Assembly: GCF_028401425.1 (NCBI RefSeq)
Contig: NZ_JAQOMS010000002.1
Location: 2,604,001 to 2,668,000 of the forward strand
Direction: 5' to 3'
Length of the DNA: 64,000 bases
Origin: Psychrosphaera algicola
GTDB lineage: Bacteria > Pseudomonadota > Gammaproteobacteria > Enterobacterales > Alteromonadaceae
This document shows positions 31,880-42,855 of this stretch, in pieces; position 1 is the first letter of the stretch; every line of letters begins with the position of its first letter. Both the position numbers and the translations under genes were made by a program. The notes under the pieces were generated by a model. It made no database searches. It saw only the letters and a program-made list of their open reading frames with translations, and was not told where the DNA came from.

Positions 31880-33880
31880 ATGACTCAAAATACTATGCAA
31901 AAATCGGCAAACGCCATCCGACTACTTGCGGTTGACGCCGTACAAAAGGCAAACTCAGGTCACCCTAGCGCCCCAATGGGCATGGCTGATATAGCAGCCG
32001 TTTTGTGGCAAAAGTTCTTGTCTCATAATCCAACTAACCCAGAGTGGGCAAACCGCGACCGTTTTGTATTGTCTAATGGTCATGGTTCTATGTTGCAATA
32101 TGCGCTCTTGCACTTATCAGGCTACGATTTAGATATCGAAGAGCTTAAACAATTCAGACAGCTACATTCGAAAACACCGGGTCATCCAGAGTATGGCTAC
32201 ACGGTGGGTGTTGAAACGACCACAGGCCCATTGGGTGCTGGCATTGCTAACGCAGTAGGCATGGCCATTGCAGAAAAGACCTTGGCGGCACAGTTTAACC
32301 AGCCTAAATTTAACATTGTTGATCATTACACTTATTGTTTCTTAGGTGATGGATGTTTAATGGAGGGTATTTCTCACGAGGCTTGTTCGTTAGCTGGCAC
32401 GTTAGGATTGGGTAAACTGATTGCGTTTTGGGACGATAACGGCATTTCAATCGATGGTGAAGTCGAAGGTTGGTTTACCGATGATACGGCAAAACGTTTT
32501 GAATCTTATGGCTGGCATGTGGTCACAGATGTAGACGGTCATGATTTTGAGCAGATCACCGCCGCCATTGAACAAGCAAGATCAGTCTCGAATAAACCAA
32601 CCATGATTTGTTGCAAAACGACAATCGGCTTTGGCTCGCCAAATAAAGGCGGAAGTCATGATTGCCACGGCGCGCCGTTGGGAGACGCTGAAATTGCTGA
32701 AGTGCGTAAAACTTTAGACTGGCCGTTTGCACCGTTCGAAATCCCGCAAGACGTTTATCAGCAATGGGACGCAAAAGAAGCCGGAATTGCAAAACAATCG
32801 CAATGGCAAGCTGTCTTCGATGATTACGCCGCAACTTATCCAGAGTTAGCCGCTGAATTTACGCGCCGAGTAATTGAAAACCGTTTACCAGAGTCATTTG
32901 GTGCGGCGTTTGATGAGTATATCCAGCAATGCCAACAAGAAGGCGCACAGATCGCGACTCGTAAGGCGTCACAAAATGCCATTACTTTTTTGCCGAACAA
33001 CTTCCAGAAATCATCGGTGGTTCAGCTGACCTTGCGGGCTCAAATTTAACTTTATGGCCTGACGCTAAAGGCATTCAGGATGACGCTGCAGGGAATTATG
33101 TGTTTTATGGAGTTCGTGAATTTGGCATGAGTGCCATTATGAATGGCATAGCATTGCATGGTGGCTTCATTCCTTATGGTGCAACGTTTCTGATGTTTAT
33201 GGAATACGCAAGGAATGCGGTACGTATGGCTGCATTAATGAAAGCTCAAAGTATTTTTGTATATACTCACGACTCGATAGGACAAGGGGAAGACGGTCCC
33301 ACTCACCAACCCATTGAGCAATTGGCTAATTTAAGAATGACCCCAAATTTAACGACGTGGCGACCATGTGATGCAGTTGAAACGGCAGTTGCATGGAAAA
33401 ATGCGTTAGAAAACAATACGGGTCCTACCGCACTTATCTTTTCTCGTCAGGGTACACAGCACATGGTAAGGGACTCTGAACAAGTGGGCTTAATTGAAAA
33501 AGGAGGTTACGTGATCTCCGATTGTGGCAGTAAACCCGAATTAGTGATCATTGCCACTGGTTCAGAAGTGTCATTAGCCGTAGAAACGGCAAGCAAGCTG
33601 CGCGAAGAGGGCATTAAAGTGAATGTGGTCTCAATGCCTTCAACAACGGCGTTTGACCGACAAAGTGAGGAGTACAAACGCCAAGTGTTACCCTCTAATA
33701 CGGCAAGGTTGGCAATAGAAACCGCTCATGCAGATTTCTGGTATAAATACATCGGAGATAAAGGAGATATCTTAGCGATGACCACTTTCGGTGAATCGGC
33801 GCTAAGGCGGAATTTTGCTGCAACACTTTGGCTTTACGGTAGAAAATGCGGTTAAGAAAGCGAAAGCGTTGCTGAATTAA
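31880..33880 (+). CDS. tkt: Transketolase
   Basis: About 666 residues, as in E. coli TktA. Thiamine diphosphate enzyme moving two-carbon units between pentose and other sugar phosphates. Visible: ANSGHPSAPMGMADIAAVLW, FVLSNGHGSMLQYALLHLSG, the ThDP motif GDGCLMEGISHEA near residue 155 and the transketolase signature GEDGPTHQPIEQLANLR near 470. Frameshifts at about 32985 (run of T) and near 33795-33825 split it into three frames; the last joins as LLQHFGFTVENAVKKAKALL. Together with talB it recycles xylulose-5-phosphate from the AraBAD route. An operator sits 18 bases upstream, so this is probably a locus-dedicated isozyme under arabinose control. Confidence 0.94.
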
Positions 33881-33909
33881 TATAGAAATTTTTTGGTGCA
33901 CTGCACAAT

Positions 33910-33935
33910 AGGCCTAGCGACTAGGCCTTTTATTT
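33910..33935 (+). terminator. Rho-independent terminator of tkt
   Basis: AGGCCTAG pairs with CTAGGCCT across CGA, followed by TTTATTTT, 30 bases after the stop. Confidence 0.85.
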
Positions 33936-33942
33936 TGCAACA

Positions 33943-33970
33943 AAAACCAGCCTCGCAGACTGGTTTTTAT
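33943..33970. terminator. Second, bidirectional terminator between convergent genes
   Basis: AAAACCAG pairs with CTGGTTTT and has T-runs on both strands; on the minus strand it serves the arabinanase gene ending at 33984. Confidence 0.7.
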
Positions 33971-33983
33971 TGATAGCTAAAAT

Positions 33984-35419
33984 TTAATATTTAGGCCAAC
34001 CATTTTGCCAATTCAAATCACTAATTAGTAACTTGGGAGTGCCGTTATCATTTGCATCGTAGGCATGCCGAACGATATTGCCGGTGCCAAACAAATCCTG
34101 ACCACTAGGACCAATCCACACTGTATTTCCCGCGTCTAAAATGCTGCCTCCATCATTCATCATATTAACGCCATTTTGATCTAAATAAGGCCCCGTTATT
34201 TGAGTCGCTCGGCCAAATCGTATGGTATACGTAGAATCAACGCCACGACAACAGCTACCTACCGATACAAATAGATAATAATAACCATCACGATAAACAA
34301 TTGCAGGTGCTTCGATTACCTTAGCCATCACCATTTTGACGACTGGCAATTGAATGTGTAAACCCGGTAGGTTTCATCGTATTGGCATCAAGACGGACCA
34401 ATTTAATTCCGCTAAAATATGAACCATACACTAACCAAGGATCACCGTGTTCATCAACGACCAAGGTCGGGGTCAATGGCATTGTGATCTGAGTTTGAAT
34501 TAGTAGCCACAACTAAGCCTTCGTCAACCCAATTGCCAGCTGTTATATCGTTGGTGCTCAATAAACCGATCGCCGACGTATTTGAACCAAAAGTTGAAAT
34601 GCTGTAATACATATAAACTTTGCCATTAAATTCTCTAACTTCAGGTGCCCACACATCGATGCCGTCATGGTTAGGTACGTAGTTTTGCCACCAAGATAAT
34701 CCGTTAGGCAGTATTGCGGGTAATGGTTCCCAATGCGTCCCTCCATTCGTTGAATATTTGCCATAGATGCTAGGGCCGGTTTGATATAGCCACCAAGTGC
34801 CGTCTTTTTCGATAAAGGTTGGATCGTGCGTAACCAAATTTCCGGTAAGCGACCAATGATATGCTGCGCCGTTATTTGGCGTAGGATTTGGATCAATGTC
34901 AGAAGGGCTAGAAGGGCCGACAGGTTGAGAATCAAATGACCACTTTTGTGCCGCACCGCCCCAATATGACCATTGTCCAATATTAGCGCCGTCGCTTGTA
35001 TCCCAAGCTAATAAGTCGAGCGCTTTACCGCTAAACTTATTAATAATGAAGTAGCTAGCTCCATCTTTGTTAATGGACCAGAGCTGTGGATCTCCGCCCC
35101 AATAATCGTACTGTACGACGTTGCCGCCATCACTTTGATCCCAGTTAAAGACTTCCATCGCTTTGCCGCTATGGATGGCTCGAATACTGTAGTAACCATC
35201 GCCTTGGTGTTCAATCTGCCATTTTTGATTATCAAAACCGTTCTCGGGCCAAGAAATTATGTTGGCACCGCTATCTTGAAGCCCAGCTTCGACTTCCACT
35301 AATTTATTGCTGTGGTCGTTTTTAATCGTATAGATACCGTTTGGGATATCAAATGCGATAGCGGTGAGTGAAGGAAGTAATAATGTACTCGATAGAGCAT
35401 ATTTTAAATGTATTTTCAT
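33984..35419 (-). CDS. Ricin-lectin (CBM13)-GH43 endo-arabinanase
   Basis: About 478 residues. Signal peptide to about residue 22, a ricin-type beta-trefoil at about 25-165 with repeated QxW motifs (NQKWQIEH, PQLWSINK, AQKWSFDS), a Pro/Ser linker, then GH43: LVTHDPTFIEKDGTWWLYQ (base Asp), WAPEVREFNGKVYMYYSIS, HNAIDP (Asp), KVIEAPAIVYRDGYYYLF (acid Glu) and SCCRGVDSTYTIRFGRA, the endo-arabinanase (GH43_5-like) set also seen at 16145. Frameshifts at about 34475 and 34335 are single-base. The lectin domain should tether it to polysaccharide; location secreted or periplasmic. An operator is 68 bases upstream. Confidence 0.87.
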
Positions 35420-35486
35420 TGTGGTTTACCTGTTGATGTTTTCCCTATTTTTATTGTTATATCTGCTCCTTTAGATATAGTTGTTA

Positions 35487-35497
35487 TTATATTACAA
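35487..35497. promoter_or_regulatory. Putative GntR operator: TTATATTACAA
   Basis: Close match to the shared palindrome, 68 bases before the lectin-arabinanase start. Confidence 0.55.
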
Positions 35498-35781
35498 TAT
35501 GATCTTGGATGTAGAAGGTCAACAAAATTTGTTTGATATTTAACCCATACTCAAATAGTCATGAACTAAATATCAAAAAAGAAGAAACTATCGCTGGCTT
35601 AAAGCATAGTAAATTGCGGTTCTTAACATTTTGTGGTCATCAATTGTCGCCTAATGGCGACAATAGACTTAACTAGACGAAACCTTGAGTTGCTTTAACG
35701 ACACAGATAGACAAGGCATTAAAGTATGAGGACAATCGCAGAAATCGCGAATAACATGATGGTTTTAATAACGGTCATGAA
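35498..35781. other. Intergenic region with a perfect hairpin
   Basis: No gene. ATTGTCGCC-TAAT-GGCGACAAT at 35643-35664 is a perfect 9-bp hairpin without a T-run; it could end the GH97 transcript or be a REP-like palindrome. Confidence 0.45.
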
Positions 35782-37740
35782 TTAGTCTTCCATATATATA
35801 ACGGCCCCACCTTGAGGTGCTAGTTTAAGCGTGAGTTTTCCGGTTTCACGGATAGTTAGTTGACGTTGAATACTCGATAACCGTTCTCCATCTTCGATAA
35901 TTGTGACCTGTTTTCCAACTAACATTGGAACAACCACTTCCAGTGTTTTAGGTTGTTTTTCACCGTTTGTCACCCCGATATACCACTTGTCATCCAAGCG
36001 CCTTAGCAATTGCAACGTGATCGGCCGGTTTACCGGATATTAATTTCGTTTCATCCCAGTTTGCTGGCACTTGTTTCAAAAATCTCAACACATACTTTGG
36101 CTGTTCGTTGAGGTTATTTGGAGTAAGGCCAAAATGTTGGATTGGAGATTGATATACAATACTGGTGGCCAATTCAAAGGCATCTGTGGTGGTTCGGATT
36201 GTTCCGCCATCTTGGTTTTTAGTTAATCGGGTATTAAGAAAGACCGGAGCAAAATCCATTGCGCCGATAGCATTGCGAGTGAATGGCAAAATTGTCGAGT
36301 TTAGCGCGTGTTTGTTCATCGAATCTTGGAAAAAGATTAGGTTTTCCGATGCCATTACGGCTTCAGAACTGACAAAGTTTGGATACATGCGTTCCCAGCC
36401 TCGAGGAATGGTACTACCATGTACGGTAACTAGGAGTCCGAAGTCATTGGCGTCAGTGAATATGTCTTCATATAACTTTATCGTTTGCTGTTTGTCGCCA
36501 CCAAAAAAATCGACCTTAATACCTTTGATCCCAATAGACTCCATCCAGGCCATTTCTTTTTACGTTTGGCACTGTTGTTCATGATGTCCTGAGGTGTCTG
36601 AGGAGCGTCATTCCACCATCCATTTGAGTTATACCACAACATCAATTCCACATTTTTGGTTGCCGAATATTTCGCAAGTTGCTCTATTTTATTGCGGCCA
36701 ATTTGGGTATCCCACAAACTATCTATCAATACGTATTCGAGATTTAAATCGGCAGCTAGGTCAATGTATTTGATCTGGTCCTCGTAGTAGATGCTCTCAT
36801 CCTGCCAAACAATCCAACTCCATGACGCTCGACCCATTTTATAGCGGTTTTTGGCACTAAATCTTGGCGTGACTAAATCATAAGGAATCGATGTTTCTAC
36901 GATAGGCGAGAGGTCGCTTCCAACCGTGATAGTTCGCCACGGTGTTTTTGCAGGTAGCGCCATCGCTGCGTAAGTCGCACCTATCCCCGAATTTTCTCCT
37001 TCCTGTGGAAATAACAAGGGATAATTGCCGTCCGCGCCACTTTCTCCAAGGCGACTGCCAACATAACGGCTATCAAGGTCGGTTTCGGAGATCAGTAGCC
37101 AACCTTTTGATTTTATCTCAAACAGAGCCGGCAACGTATACCCAACGTTATTTGCAGAAGACATCGAGTGAGTACCATATACTGTGTAAGGTTCTTCATA
37201 ACTCGGTTTCGTTTGCATCCAACCGGTTTCTGGTAAGGCTTGTGAAGTAATAAAAGTCGCGGCGTCGTCTGGCAAATTAAAACTGGTTGATTCGCCAAAA
37301 ATTTTGATCCGGGTAGCGCCAGAATTGGAACGGACGCCATAACGGAATGCTAAGTTATTGTTTGATACTTGAACGTCTACTTCTAAAGTGTCGTTCTTTT
37401 TATTCGCCAATGTTACCGACAGGGTGTTGGCTAAATATTGAAATTGGCTGTGCTTAGCATTAGACATTTCATATCGTTCAGCAATCTCATTATAGGAATG
37501 AGACTGTAAAGTTAACGCGCTGGTGAAGTCTCCTAGGGAAGTTTCTAAGCCTAGTGAAGAAGGTTCAATAAAGACCCTATTTTGGTAGGTCACTTGGTAT
37601 TTTAATTCACCATCTAACAAAAATAGTTCTATGGCAGTTTGATTATCAGGACTCTTTAGCGTGAGGCGTTCTGCTGAAGTGACGCTGAAGTTCAATAAGG
37701 CAGTGGCACAGGTTAATAGAAAAATGTGGATCCGAAACAT
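35782..37740 (-). CDS. GH97 glycosidase (alpha-galactosidase / beta-L-arabinopyranosidase type)
   Basis: About 652 residues; ATG 37740 is preferred over GTG 37749. Signal peptide to about residue 23, then the GH97 N-terminal beta-sandwich, a TIM barrel (RASWSWIVWQDESIYYEDQ, LEYVLIDSLWD, VELMLWYNSNGWWN, IKGIKVDFFGGDKQ with the nucleophile-type Asp, TVHGSTIPRGWERMYPNFVSSEAV) and a C-terminal beta domain. Retaining GH97 members have the VDFF Asp and act on alpha-galactosides or beta-L-arabinopyranosides, which have the same configuration. In an arabinan locus the latter is attractive. Frameshifts at about 36565 (run of A) and 36000 (GG pair). It lies downstream of talB but behind a terminator, with no operator of its own seen. 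Confidence 0.86.
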
Positions 37741-37811
37741 ATGAAGCACTCTTATTTTTATATTTTTTATGTACTCACATTAAGCGAGTGGTTTTAAAAC
37801 TACTTTTAATT

Positions 37812-37838
37812 AAAAAAGACTCCTTAAAATAAGGAGCC
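37812..37838 (-). terminator. Terminator of talB
   Basis: On the minus strand GGCTCCTTA pairs with TAAGGAGTC and is followed by six T, directly after the talB stop at 37847. Confidence 0.8.
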
Positions 37839-37846
37839 TCGTTCAA

Positions 37847-38790
37847 TTACAGATGTTCTTTGATGGTTTGTTCTAACGTTTTTTGGTCTTTTGCAAATTG
37901 TCGAATGCCTTCGGCTAACTTGTCATGGGCCATCGCATCTTCGTTCATTGCCCAACGGAAATCCTGTTCGGTCATCACGTCAGAAGTCGTAGATAAGGTT
38001 GATGCTGGGTGCAATTTACATTCAATTTCACCGTTAGTATTCGCTAATTCTTCCAACAAAGTAGGGCTTATTGTTAGCCGATCACAGCCAGCCAATTGGC
38101 GAATTTCTTCAGTATTTCTGAAGCTGGCGCCCATCACTATCGTGCGATAATTATGTTGCTTAAAGTAGTTGTAGATCTCCGTGACTGATTTTACGCTAGG
38201 ATCATCAGCGCCTTCGTAATGGTGTTCAGGTTGTGTTTTTTGTACCAATCTAAGATGCGACCAACAAAAGGGGAAATGAGATACACATCCGCTTCTGGCA
38301 CATGCTTTTGCTTGAGCAAACGAAAATAACAAGGTCACATTACAGTTGATCCCTAATGACTGGAGGATCCGGGCCGCTTGAATACCTTCCCATGTCGCCG
38401 CGACCTTTATCAAAATTCGTTTTGGATCAACTCCTTGCTCTTCATATAAATTTAGTAGTTGTTTGGCTTTTTCTACGGTACCCATGGTATCAAAAGAAAG
38501 GTGGGCATCGACTTCAGTTGAAACTAAGCCCGGAACCTGTTCCAACAATTTACTGCCTATCAATACACAAAGCTTATCTGACGCAGCTTCAATTACATTT
38601 TCCGGATGATTACTTTTGGCCCAGGTTATTGCGTCATCTAATAAAGTTTGAAATTTAGGTTGTTGGATCGCCTTTAAAATCAGCGATGGATTTGTCGTTG
38701 CGTCTTGTGGTGAAAAGCGTTCTATCGCTTCAAAGTCGCCAGTATCTGCTACTACAGTAGTAAATTTTTTAGACTAGTTAACTGATCCAT
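37847..38790 (-). CDS. talB: Transaldolase
   Basis: About 314 residues, standard for TalB, which transfers dihydroxyacetone units in the non-oxidative pentose phosphate pathway. Visible: DATTNPSLILKAIQ, LSTEV-type VSTEVDAHLSFDT, the Schiff-base lysine in RILIKVAATWEGIQAA, NVTLLFSFAQAKACA, and KTQPEHHYEGADDPSV; it ends with a charged helix. ATG at 38790. Frame breaks at about 38770 (run of A) and a compensating pair near 38250-38290 (KACARSGC...). It is divergent from araB and shares one candidate operator with it, so it is co-induced with arabinose catabolism. Confidence 0.93.
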
Positions 38791-38855
38791 TATTGTTCCT
38801 CTTACTCTTTAAAAATAATTTAATAATATTTATTTGTGTTTTGTTATTAGTGATA

Positions 38856-38866
38856 TTATCATACAA
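38856..38866. promoter_or_regulatory. Putative GntR operator: TTATCATACAA
   Basis: Lies between divergent talB and araB, 66 and 59 bases from their starts; the same core as at 22384. Confidence 0.55.
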
Positions 38867-38924
38867 ATAAATATTGGATAGCAAAATTTGTTACTCCTGT
38901 TAATTTTTAAAGAGAAAGGTTGTT

Positions 38925-40567
38925 ATGTCTTCTTATACTCTTGGCCTAGATTATGGGTCAGATTCAGTCCGCGCATTATTAGTGGATGTTACTACCGGCG
39001 CTGAAGTTGCCAGCAGTATGGTTATGTACCCTAGATGGTCAGCAGGTTTGTTCTGTAAGCCTGAATTGGATCAATACCGTCAACATCCACAAGATTATCT
39101 CGATAGCCTAGTTGAGGTGGTGAACGAACTCTGGACACAAGTGTCTCCATCTGTTGCAACCAGTGTTATAGGTATGAGTTTCGATACAACTGGTTCAACA
39201 CCGGTCGCAATTAATAAGGAAGGTACGCCGCTGGCGCTTACGTCTGAATTTGCTGAAAATCCCAACGCAATGTTTGTGCTGTGGAAAGATCATACTTCCA
39301 TTAAAGAAGCTCAAGAAATTACAGACGCTGCGAATTCTGCAGATATCAATTACCTATCCTATATGGGCGGCATCTATTCTTCAGAATGGTACTGGGCTAA
39401 AGCATTACATGTTTTACGCCAAGATGAAGGCGTTCGTCGTGCGGTGTATTCTTGGGTAGAACATTGCGATTGGATGACCGCGTTAATGTGCGGAACAACG
39501 GATCCAAAACAACTACAGATGGGGCGATGCGCCGCTGGACACAAGTTAATGTGGAACGAAAACTGGGATGGGTTTCCTCCAAATGACTTTTTAAATCAAT
39601 AGATCCTCTATTAGATGGTTTAGTGGATACCTTAAATCCAGCAACGCAAACAAGCGACATTAGTGCAGGTCAGTTGACTAAAGAGTGGGCGGATAAACTG
39701 GGATTACCAGCAGGCATTGCGGTTGGATACGGCGCTTTTGATTGTCATATGGGCGCAGTCGCAGCCAACGTGCGTCCAAACGTATTAACCAAAGTCATGG
39801 GCACATCAACCTGCGACATTACCGTTGCTACCCCGACAGAGCTTGGAGATATATGTGTACCGGGTATTTGCGGTCAGGTAAACGGTTCTGTGATCCCCGG
39901 CATGATTGGTCTGGAAGCAGGACAGTCGGCGTTTGGCGACCTTTATGCTTGGTTCAAAAAGGTGCTGTTGTGGCCAACTAGACATGTCGAAGGCATTATC
40001 TCACCGGCGCAGCTTCAACAACTTGAAGACTCAATCCTGATCGATTTATCACGTGCCGCGCAGTCACTCCCTATAAAGGAAAACGATATTGTTTCATTAG
40101 ATTGGGTAAACGGTCGCCGGACGCCGGATGCGGATCAAAATGTATCAATGGCACTGACTGGCATAAAAATGGGAGCAGATGCCCCTCATTTATTTAAAGC
40201 TATTGTAGAAGCAACCGCATTCGGGGCGCGCGCCATTACCGAACGTTTTCAACAGTCGGGAATTCCGATTAGTTCCATCGTTACTATTGGTGGGATCTCC
40301 AAAAAGTCAGATTACGTAATGCAAACTTGTGCAGATATTTGGAAATGTCCAATTGAAGTCTTGGACAGCGATCAAAGTTGCGCGCTTGGCGCCGCCATTA
40401 TGGCATCGGTAGCCGCAGGCAAGTATCCATCCGTAGAAGCTGCACAACAAGTGATGGCTTCACCGGTATGTAAAACCTATCAGCCTAACGCAGACAATAT
40501 CGCCGTTTACGACGCGTTATACGCGAAATATCAAGCGCTTGGCAAAGTAGTTTCAGGAGATTTGTAA
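38925..40567 (+). CDS. araB: Ribulokinase
   Basis: About 547 residues, FGGY carbohydrate kinase phosphorylating L-ribulose. Start follows GAAAGG. N-terminal ATPase fold LGLDYGSDSVRALLVD, GMSFDTTGSTPVAI, then LFCKPELDQYRQHPQDY typical of AraB, GTSTCDI, FKAIVEATAFGARAI and the adenosine site GGISKKSDYVMQ. One frameshift near 39594: one more A turns FLNQ-stop into FLKSIDPLLDG. Its stop codon overlaps the araD start (TAATG). First gene of araB-araD-araA-HAD-galM-GH43, with the shared operator upstream. Confidence 0.95.
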
Positions 40568-41259
40568 TGAATTTTAAAGAATTAAAACGCGAAGTGTTTG
40601 AGGCGAACTTAGAACTCGTTAATCGAGGGTTGGTGATTTACACCTTGGGAAACGTTTCTCAAGTCGATCGTAATGCCGGAATTATGGCAATTAAGCCAAG
40701 CGGAGTGTCATATAGTGACATGAAAGCCGATGACATGGTTTTGGTCGATATGGAAAACAATGTCGTTGAAGGAACGATGCGTCCATCGTCGGATACAAAA
40801 ACCCATACTCATTTATATCGTCACTTTGACAATATCGGCGGGGTTACCCATACCCATTCAACTTACGCAACTGCATGGGCTCAGGCTAAACAGGCAATCC
40901 CATGTTTTGGCACGACACACGCGGACTTTGCTCATGGGGAAATCCCTTGTACGGGCGAATTAACTAATGAACAGATAACTCGTGACTATGAAGAAGAAAC
41001 CGGTGTGCAAATTACGGATACCTATAAAGACCGTAACCCCATAGAAACACCAATGGTTGTTGTCGCAGGCCACGCCCCATTTACTTGGGGCAAAGACGGT
41101 GCACAGTCGGTTTATCACGCTGTCGTGTTAGAGGAAATTGCACGTATGGCCTATTTGACACGAACGTTAAATCCACATTCTGAACTTCTTAAACAAGAAG
41201 TTGCAGATAAACATTACCTTCGTAAGCACGGTAAAAATGCATATTACGGCCAAAGCTAA
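40567..41259 (+). CDS. araD: L-ribulose-5-phosphate 4-epimerase
   Basis: 230 residues, intact, class II aldolase fold. Converts L-ribulose-5-phosphate to D-xylulose-5-phosphate in the cytoplasm. Zinc ligands and signature: KPSGVSYSDM, RPSSDTKTHTHLYRHF, GGVTHTHSTYATAWAQ, ADFAHGEIPCTGEL, and the third His in VAGHAPFTWGKD. Starts in the araB stop codon, implying coupled translation, and araA follows by 36 bases. Confidence 0.96.
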   Translation: MNFKELKREVFEANLELVNRGLVIYTLGNVSQVDRNAGIMAIKPSGVSYSDMKADDMVLVDMENNVVEGTMRPSSDTKTHTHLYRHFDNIGGVTHTHSTYATAWAQAKQAIPCFGTTHADFAHGEIPCTGELTNEQITRDYEEETGVQITDTYKDRNPIETPMVVVAGHAPFTWGKDGAQSVYHAVVLEEIARMAYLTRTLNPHSELLKQEVADKHYLRKHGKNAYYGQS

Positions 41260-41295
41260 TTGGCCCCGAAATAAATTGAAATTAAGGAAATAATC

Positions 41296-42792
41296 ATGTC
41301 TACAAAACAAATTTGGTTTGTTACCGGGTCGCAGCATTTATATGGCCCAAAAGTGTTAGCCGAAGTCGCCGACAACAGTTCAGCGATTGTAAACGGTTTA
41401 AATGAAACCGGTAAACTGCCAGCAACATTAATCTGTAAACCAACCGTAAAAACTCCGGAAGAAATTTATACCGTTTGCCAACAAGCAAATAACGACGCAA
41501 ATTGTGTCGGCTTAGTATTATGGATGCACACATTCTCGCCGGCAAAAATGTGGATCGCAGGATTAAACGAACTGCAAAAACCTTGGTTGCATCTCCATAC
41601 TCAATTCCACGCAGAGTTGCCGTGGGATAGCATTAACATGAATTATATGAATACACACCAAAGCGCACATGGCGACCGAGAGTTTGGCTTCATCGGTACG
41701 CGTATGAGAAAAGAGCGCAAAGTTGTGGTTGGACATTGGCAATCACCGCATGTGGTCGAGCAAATTGATAATTGGAGCCGTGCGGCATTAGGCTGGGCAG
41801 AAAGCCAATCTCTTAAAATCGCTCGGTTTGGCGACAATATGCGTCATGTAGCGGTAACGGAAGGGGATAAAGTTGCGGCACAAATTACTTTTGGTTATCA
41901 AGTGCATGCCTATGGTGTCGGCGATTTGGCGGATGTAGTGAACTCTATTTCAGAGAGCCAAGCGCAAGCCCAAATTGATCTGTACCAAAATGATTATGAA
42001 ATATCCGCAGATATCCTTGCAGATAGTTATGCACGTCAGATGTTAATCAATGAAGCAAAACTCGAATTAGGTATGGAGAAGTTTTTAACTGACGGCGGTT
42101 TTGGTGCATTTACCAATTGTTTTGAGAACCTTACAGGTTTAACCGGGTTGCTAGGACTAGCAACACAGAGGCTCATGTCGAAAGGCTTTGGTTACGGTGG
42201 CGAAGGCGATTGGAAGACTTCGGCAATGGTGCGCATTTTAAAAGTAATGGGGGCTGGTCGTGATGGCGGTGCAAGTTTTATGGAAGATTACACCTACAAC
42301 TTCAATGACAAGGTTGACCAAATATTAGGGGCACACATGCTGGAAATTTGCCCTTCAATTTCTGCGGCTAAACCTCGATTAGAAGTTCATCGTCATACCA
42401 TTGGGGTTAAATGTGATGTCGCGCGTCTATTGTTTAATGCTATGTCGGGGCCGGCGATTTGTGTGTCGCCAATCGATATGGGTAATCGATTCCGTATCAT
42501 TGTAAACGAAGTTGATACCGTTGATTTACCTGAAGGCACGCCAAATCTTCCAGTCGCATCGGCGTTATGGCAACCAAAACCTAACCTGAACGTCGCGGCC
42601 GCCGCATGGATAATTGCTGGTGGTGCACACCATTCAGCCTACAGCCAACAAGTGACAACCGATATGATTGAAGACTATGCCGATATGGCCGGTGTTGAAA
42701 CGGTCGTTATCGATGACGGTACCGAGATCCGTCAATTTAAAAATGAACTACGTCAAAACTCGGCTTATTACGCGTTAAAACAAGGCGTTTAA
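41296..42792 (+). CDS. araA: L-arabinose isomerase
   Basis: 498 residues, intact and full length, start behind AAGGAAA. Isomerises L-arabinose to L-ribulose with Mn. Markers: IWFVTGSQHLYG at the N-terminus, VLWMHTFSPAKMWIAGL, LHLHTQFHAELPWDSINM, HGDREFGFIGTRMR, GGFGAFTNCFENL (metal Glu region), GYGGEGDWKT (Glu) and AAAAWIIAGGAHHSAYS (His). Third gene of the ara operon, which is in the order B-D-A. Confidence 0.97.
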   Translation: MSTKQIWFVTGSQHLYGPKVLAEVADNSSAIVNGLNETGKLPATLICKPTVKTPEEIYTVCQQANNDANCVGLVLWMHTFSPAKMWIAGLNELQKPWLHLHTQFHAELPWDSINMNYMNTHQSAHGDREFGFIGTRMRKERKVVVGHWQSPHVVEQIDNWSRAALGWAESQSLKIARFGDNMRHVAVTEGDKVAAQITFGYQVHAYGVGDLADVVNSISESQAQAQIDLYQNDYEISADILADSYARQMLINEAKLELGMEKFLTDGGFGAFTNCFENLTGLTGLLGLATQRLMSKGFGYGGEGDWKTSAMVRILKVMGAGRDGGASFMEDYTYNFNDKVDQILGAHMLEICPSISAAKPRLEVHRHTIGVKCDVARLLFNAMSGPAICVSPIDMGNRFRIIVNEVDTVDLPEGTPNLPVASALWQPKPNLNVAAAAWIIAGGAHHSAYSQQVTTDMIEDYADMAGVETVVIDDGTEIRQFKNELRQNSAYYALKQGV

Positions 42793-42855
42793 TTCGAAAA
42801 AAACTGGCTTGAATGTCTCTAGTATCGTCAAGCTAATGGAATGAGTGAGGGAGTT

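Noticed and set aside
1447..40567. Reading tkt, araB, talB, gdhA and the GH43 genes as true pseudogenes
   Set aside because: Breaks are single-base, mostly in runs, hit core genes as often as accessory ones, and family motifs remain intact on both sides.
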